NCBI GenBank assembly: GCA_009739215.1
Contig: VSJF01000004.1
Coordinates: 2,728,001-2,792,000 of the forward strand
DNA: 64,000 nucleotides
Reading direction: 5' to 3'
Source of the DNA: Floccularia luteovirens
Taxonomy: Eukaryota; Basidiomycota; Agaricomycetes; Agaricales; Squamanitaceae
Below the pieces are notes generated by a model. That model did no database searches. It was not told where the DNA came from and was given only the letters and a program-made list of their open reading frames with translations. The position numbers and the translations under genes were made by a program. This document shows positions 60,401 through 64,000 of the stretch, in pieces (within the stretch, counting starts at the first letter, position 1; each line of letters begins with the position of its first letter).

Positions 60401-61335
60401 GTTCCGTGCTCACGATATGTACTACTGTGGTATGTACTCGTAATGGGAAAGTTACAGGTAGAGACATCGATCAACGAATCACGTGATACTTTCGCTTTGT
60501 TTCCATAATTCATGAAACAAAAACAGTGATACATTATCATCTTATCACTTGGTAATCCATGGTGCTGTGCAAACCTGTCCATTGATAGTGGTTTATATCA
60601 TATATCATACCACAGCTTAGTGTCGTAACTCTCGGTATCGGTTCTTGGAGCTCGGCCGCTGTGGACTCTTATGTAGCCACTTGGCACGGGCATGAGTGAA
60701 CAACGTTGAATGTACACAATCGCCGACGTTATGGTCGTCGCGAGTAAGACGATCCCGTGGATTCAGTGAAGATTATTCGAGGCATGAGAGAAAGCTTGCA
60801 AATGCGGCAAAGAGTTCATGTCATGAGATCCTACATCAGGGGATCACGTCTAATCAGCGTTGATGTGATCATCCAATTGGTTATTCGAATATACTTATGC
60901 CAAAGCCGGTAAGTCTTGTAACACAGGACGGTATTTTGGTTGTGCCGAAGCATGTTGCACTTTCAGTGGTCTGCGTATTTCAGCTTTAGAGCTCGGGATA
61001 AAGGGCAATGATGAATACATCTTTTGTTGTTGTGGAAACGACCCTCAAACAGGCTGTGGATAACATATATATATTTTTAAAGGGCTGTTTCATCGGAATC
61101 ATGGAGTGAATTGATACACTTTGTTCCTACCACATGGGAATCCAACTCAGGGCCGGGTAAAATAGATCATCGGACGCAATTATTCATCAACTAGTCGAAT
61201 TCAAGGAACAGCGCCACCCCTGTGTATGATTTGAGATGGATCATGAAACCTGTGTGCTTATCATGAACGCTCAAAAAGCTGCGTTTCTTACAAGGTCCAG
61301 CACAAATTTTACCCCATAACGACCCAAAATCTACA
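60401..61335. other. Shared upstream region of URA5 and the peroxidase
   Basis: These 935 bp lie between two divergent starts and must hold both promoters. No coding frame of interest is present. A short alternating TA run (ataacatatatatat, about 61061-61075) is TATA-like but too far from the peroxidase start to assign. Confidence 0.45.
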
Positions 61336-62161
61336 ATGCTTCCACAATCACATCCATCCGTAAACCCGGGCGATGGTAAATCATGCCCTGTCACCGGCAT
61401 TGCACATGAATTCCGCTCTCCACAACCAAGCGACGTCCGTTCGGTCTGCCCAGCGCTGAACACAATGGCGAACCACGGCTACATGTACGTCCATTTGGCT
61501 ACTCACCTCTTTCGAATATGTCGCTGACATTCCGCAATAAAAACACAGTGCTAGAGATGGCAAAAATTTAAGTGCTCTCGATATCAGCCGGGGGCTCCAG
61601 GCGTGCTATGGGCTTTCCACACCACTAGCCCTGTTTCTATCTTATGTCGGGTATTTTATGATTGGTAAAAGATTCGGCCGCGCCAGCTTATTCGAAATCG
61701 GTATACATCAAGGGGTGGAACATGATGCAAGCCTTGTGCATCACGATACTCCTAAAGGGCTGCACTACGCTCCAATTGAAATTGACAAAGCTCTGGTGGA
61801 CAAGCTCATGGCCGACGTTCAGACACCAGGAGACAAAACGGAGAAGGGTGGAGAAGATGCGGTAATGAGCGCAGAGGATGTTGCACGAGCGCGGGTACGG
61901 AGAGAAAAAGAGAGTCCACCATTGGACGCTGTCCATTCTGAGCTGGCACGTGGGGAAATGGCCATCATCCTTGGGGTATTCCAGCAGATACGCAGGGGTA
62001 AGACGGGTGCTCCTGTTGAATGGATGCGACCATGGATATCAGAGGAACGTCTACCTCAAGGATGGGCTCCTGACCATACCGAAGGTCTGATTAGTGTGGT
62101 GACGCGTGCCAGAACCATTAGGAACGCAATGGAAAAGATAAAGCAGGCCAAAGCTACATAG
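61336..62161 (+). CDS. Heme-thiolate peroxidase (chloroperoxidase/UPO family, short type)
   Basis: Member of the fungal heme-thiolate peroxidase/peroxygenase family, which uses hydrogen peroxide to oxygenate organic substrates. The start MLPQSHPSVNPGDGKSCPVT is followed by EFRSPQPSDVRS and VCPALNTMANHGY, whose cysteine is the heme ligand. A 64-bp intron splits the codon before ARDGKNLSALDI. Next come GVEHDASLVHHD (the E-H-D motif; its glutamate is the likely acid-base) and AIILGVFQQIRRGKTGAPVE, ending near 62161. The usual Pro-Cys-Pro reads Val-Cys-Pro here. There is no clear secretion signal at the N-terminus, so it may be intracellular, unlike the well-known secreted peroxygenases. About 250 residues, a normal size for the short type. 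Confidence 0.88.
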
Positions 62162-62440
62162 TCAAGGTAGTTTCGCTGTGATTTTTATGCTCTGATCCTG
62201 TTTTGTAATAATAATACTACTGTAATCAACACTATCTTAGTATTAATCACCGCGTATCAATACAATTTTGTTTTTGTTACACACCTATGAAATGATGAGT
62301 AGCGGAGCCGAGAGAGGAGTCATGTCATGTTTTTTTGTGACACTCGTGATAAATTGACTTGTTCAGCCACATTGCTCCACCAGTCCTTGACCAGGTCATG
62401 GTTCACCAGAATCCTCTAACACACCATATATTGTAGAAAC

Positions 62441-64000
62441 ATGGAGGAAAATGGATCTGAAATACATGGAATGGATAGTGAAGATGAATATGACTGGGAA
62501 GAGGTGGAAATGGATGCGGCACAACTAGAACACCTCGAAATCACTATTCAAGCGCGTCCAAAAGTCAAGCCTAATATCCCTCAGTTAGTCATATCACATT
62601 CTCATTTTCAATGTTGTGAAAAGTCAAGTCTTTTAGGAAGAGAGGAATATCTCATGCAGAGCGTCTCCTAAGGATAGAATGTCACAAGGTACACACTGTT
62701 GCACTTCTTGCCAATGCGCAAGTCCGCAATAGCTGGATAAACGACCCTTTACTCCATGTATGTATATATTTCAACTGCTTTTCAGATCAGATTTCCTACA
62801 AGTACGGGTTTCTAGGCACGCCTCCTTTCACTTACGCCACTCGCCCTCCAGAATGCATTTGCAGTCATACACAAGTCCAGAATTCCGGATCAGAACCAAC
62901 GCGGCCGTATGTTCGAAACAGCTATGAATAACTTGGTCGATTGGTGGGCAAATTCCTTCTTCCAAGTTGAATCTTCTGGCCATATTCGGAATCGAACTTT
63001 TGACGAAGTCCAAAACCTACTCAATACCCATGCCATCCCTAACCCCAAACGATCCCGATTGTTCTACTCTCAATATCGAAACCTTGGAGGAAATACTTGG
63101 CGGAGAAGTTGAAGTAATCCGGAGTTCGAAGAGCTTGATGAAACACGCTTTGATGAGGAGTGGTTCCAGGGATACAAGCTCTCAGTTGTTCACTGCGCTG
63201 TGCAGAGGTCTTGGAATACCTGCTCGTCTAGTAGTAAGCTTGCAGAGCGTTCCTTGGCAAGCAGGGGTGGGAAAACCAAAACCAAAATACAATAAGAAAC
63301 AGACAAGCATGGCGAAAGGTAAAGGAAGAGAAGACGATAGAGATGGGGAGGATGATGATGAGAAAGAAGAAACGGAGGATTATACACCCGAATCTATATC
63401 GTTTCCCGGTGTCGGACAAAAGCTAAACGGACAACCGTCACAGACGAAAGCAAAAGGAAAGGAGAAAGCGAAACAAGCAATTAAGCTGCGAAAGCAGAAG
63501 GTTAAAGGAAGTACGCTAGGAACGTCACGTAGTGTGTCCCCCTCCAGGTTAGGTACGATGGTTATATTTCCGCTTTTACTCTTATCTCCAAGCCTGACAC
63601 CTACGTAGCATCTCCGGATCCTGTTATCACCCCGCCGGTATTTTGGACCGAAGTATTCTCTCGTCCGGATGCACGTTGGATGCCTGTGGACCCAATACGC
63701 GCCATCGTTAACAAGAGAAAAGTATTTGATCCCTCACCAATATCAACCACTCCTGCCATACCTATCGGCTCTACAGTATATCCCCACCCATATGCGCCAC
63801 AAGTGCCAGTAGTATCCAGAGGGAGAGGATACAAAGAAGAGAATCGGATGTTATATGTCGTTGCCTTTGAAGAGGATGCATATGCACGGGACGTTACTAG
63901 GAGGTATGCGAGAGAGTTTAGTGCAAAGGTGGCAAAAATGCAAGGGGGTAGTGTGGCAGGCGTCGGGGGAGGCGGGAAAGGGAGACAGGCGTGGTGGGAT
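62441..64000 (+). CDS. Rad4/XPC DNA repair protein, 5' part (runs off window)
   Basis: Damage-recognition subunit of nucleotide excision repair in the nucleus. The start MEENGSEIHGMDSEDEYDWE is at 62441. Later exons give KRGISHAERLLRIECHKVHT, LLANAQVRNSWINDPLLH, ARLLSLTPLALQNAFAVIHK and MFETAMNNLVDWWANSFFQV. The transglutaminase-fold part is RSSKSLMKHALMRSGSRDTS, LFTALCRGLGIPARLVVSLQ. A Lys/Glu-rich linker, an intron, and FWTEVFSRPDARWMPVDPIR follow, up to the window edge. The beta-hairpin domains lie beyond. Between THAIPNP (frame one) and DPDCSTLNIETLEEIL (frame two), near 63045, the reading frame shifts by one base with no splice pair to explain it. So either the assembly has an error or the allele is damaged. 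Three decayed fragments of this gene lie at 10, 15.4 and 20.4 kb. Confidence 0.9.

Overview
The window is nuclear DNA of a mushroom-forming basidiomycete (Agaricomycetes). Coding regions are cut into many small exons by introns of about 45-70 bp with GT-AG borders. The gene set is typical of that group: a CYP63-type cytochrome P450, C2-NACHT-WD40 proteins, a heme-thiolate peroxidase, a secreted GH3 beta-glucosidase, and housekeeping genes with basidiomycete-type exon structure. All calls come from reading the sequence by eye; nothing was aligned against a database.

1-9.6 kb is repeat-rich. It holds relics of a Ty1/copia retrotransposon with its 3' LTR, a possible nested solo LTR, a broken Tc1-type transposase, a 58/59-bp tandem array, a large fold-back element and a TA-flanked MITE. 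Among them lies one apparently intact P450 gene (5.5-8.1 kb, minus). The P450 segment is bracketed by two nearly identical 96-bp direct repeats.

9.8-22.2 kb is the most unusual part. Two paralogous NLR-like genes (C2 - NACHT - WD40) face each other tail to tail, and the second is cut short by a stop codon. Around them lie three degenerate fragments of Rad4/XPC and two of the Rab GTPase Rab11. A complete Rab11 gene, with a 5-nt micro-exon, sits beside them, and the full-length Rad4 gene begins at 62.4 kb in the same window. The arrangement suggests repeated segmental duplication and inversion of a block that carried the NLR gene with pieces of its neighbours.

22-33.8 kb has one regulatory gene on the minus strand (coiled coil, GATA-like zinc finger, polyglutamine), flanked by 3.4 kb and 5.3 kb of DNA in which I see no convincing gene. 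33.8-48 kb is dense: a BCAS3-like WD40 protein, a HAD phosphatase of the LHPP/HDHD2 type with an apparent early frameshift, a broken hypothetical gene, a secreted GH3 beta-glucosidase, a PLAC8 protein and an alpha/beta hydrolase followed by its decayed tandem copy. 50-58.7 kb is sparse, with one C2H2 zinc-finger regulator at 53-54.7 kb.

58.7-64 kb returns to compact housekeeping: mitochondrial-type cyclophilin, convergent with orotate phosphoribosyltransferase (URA5), then a heme-thiolate peroxidase and Rad4/XPC, which runs off the window end. Most genes act independently. The clear functional themes are oxidative and secreted metabolism (P450, peroxidase, GH3) and self/non-self recognition (the NLR pair).
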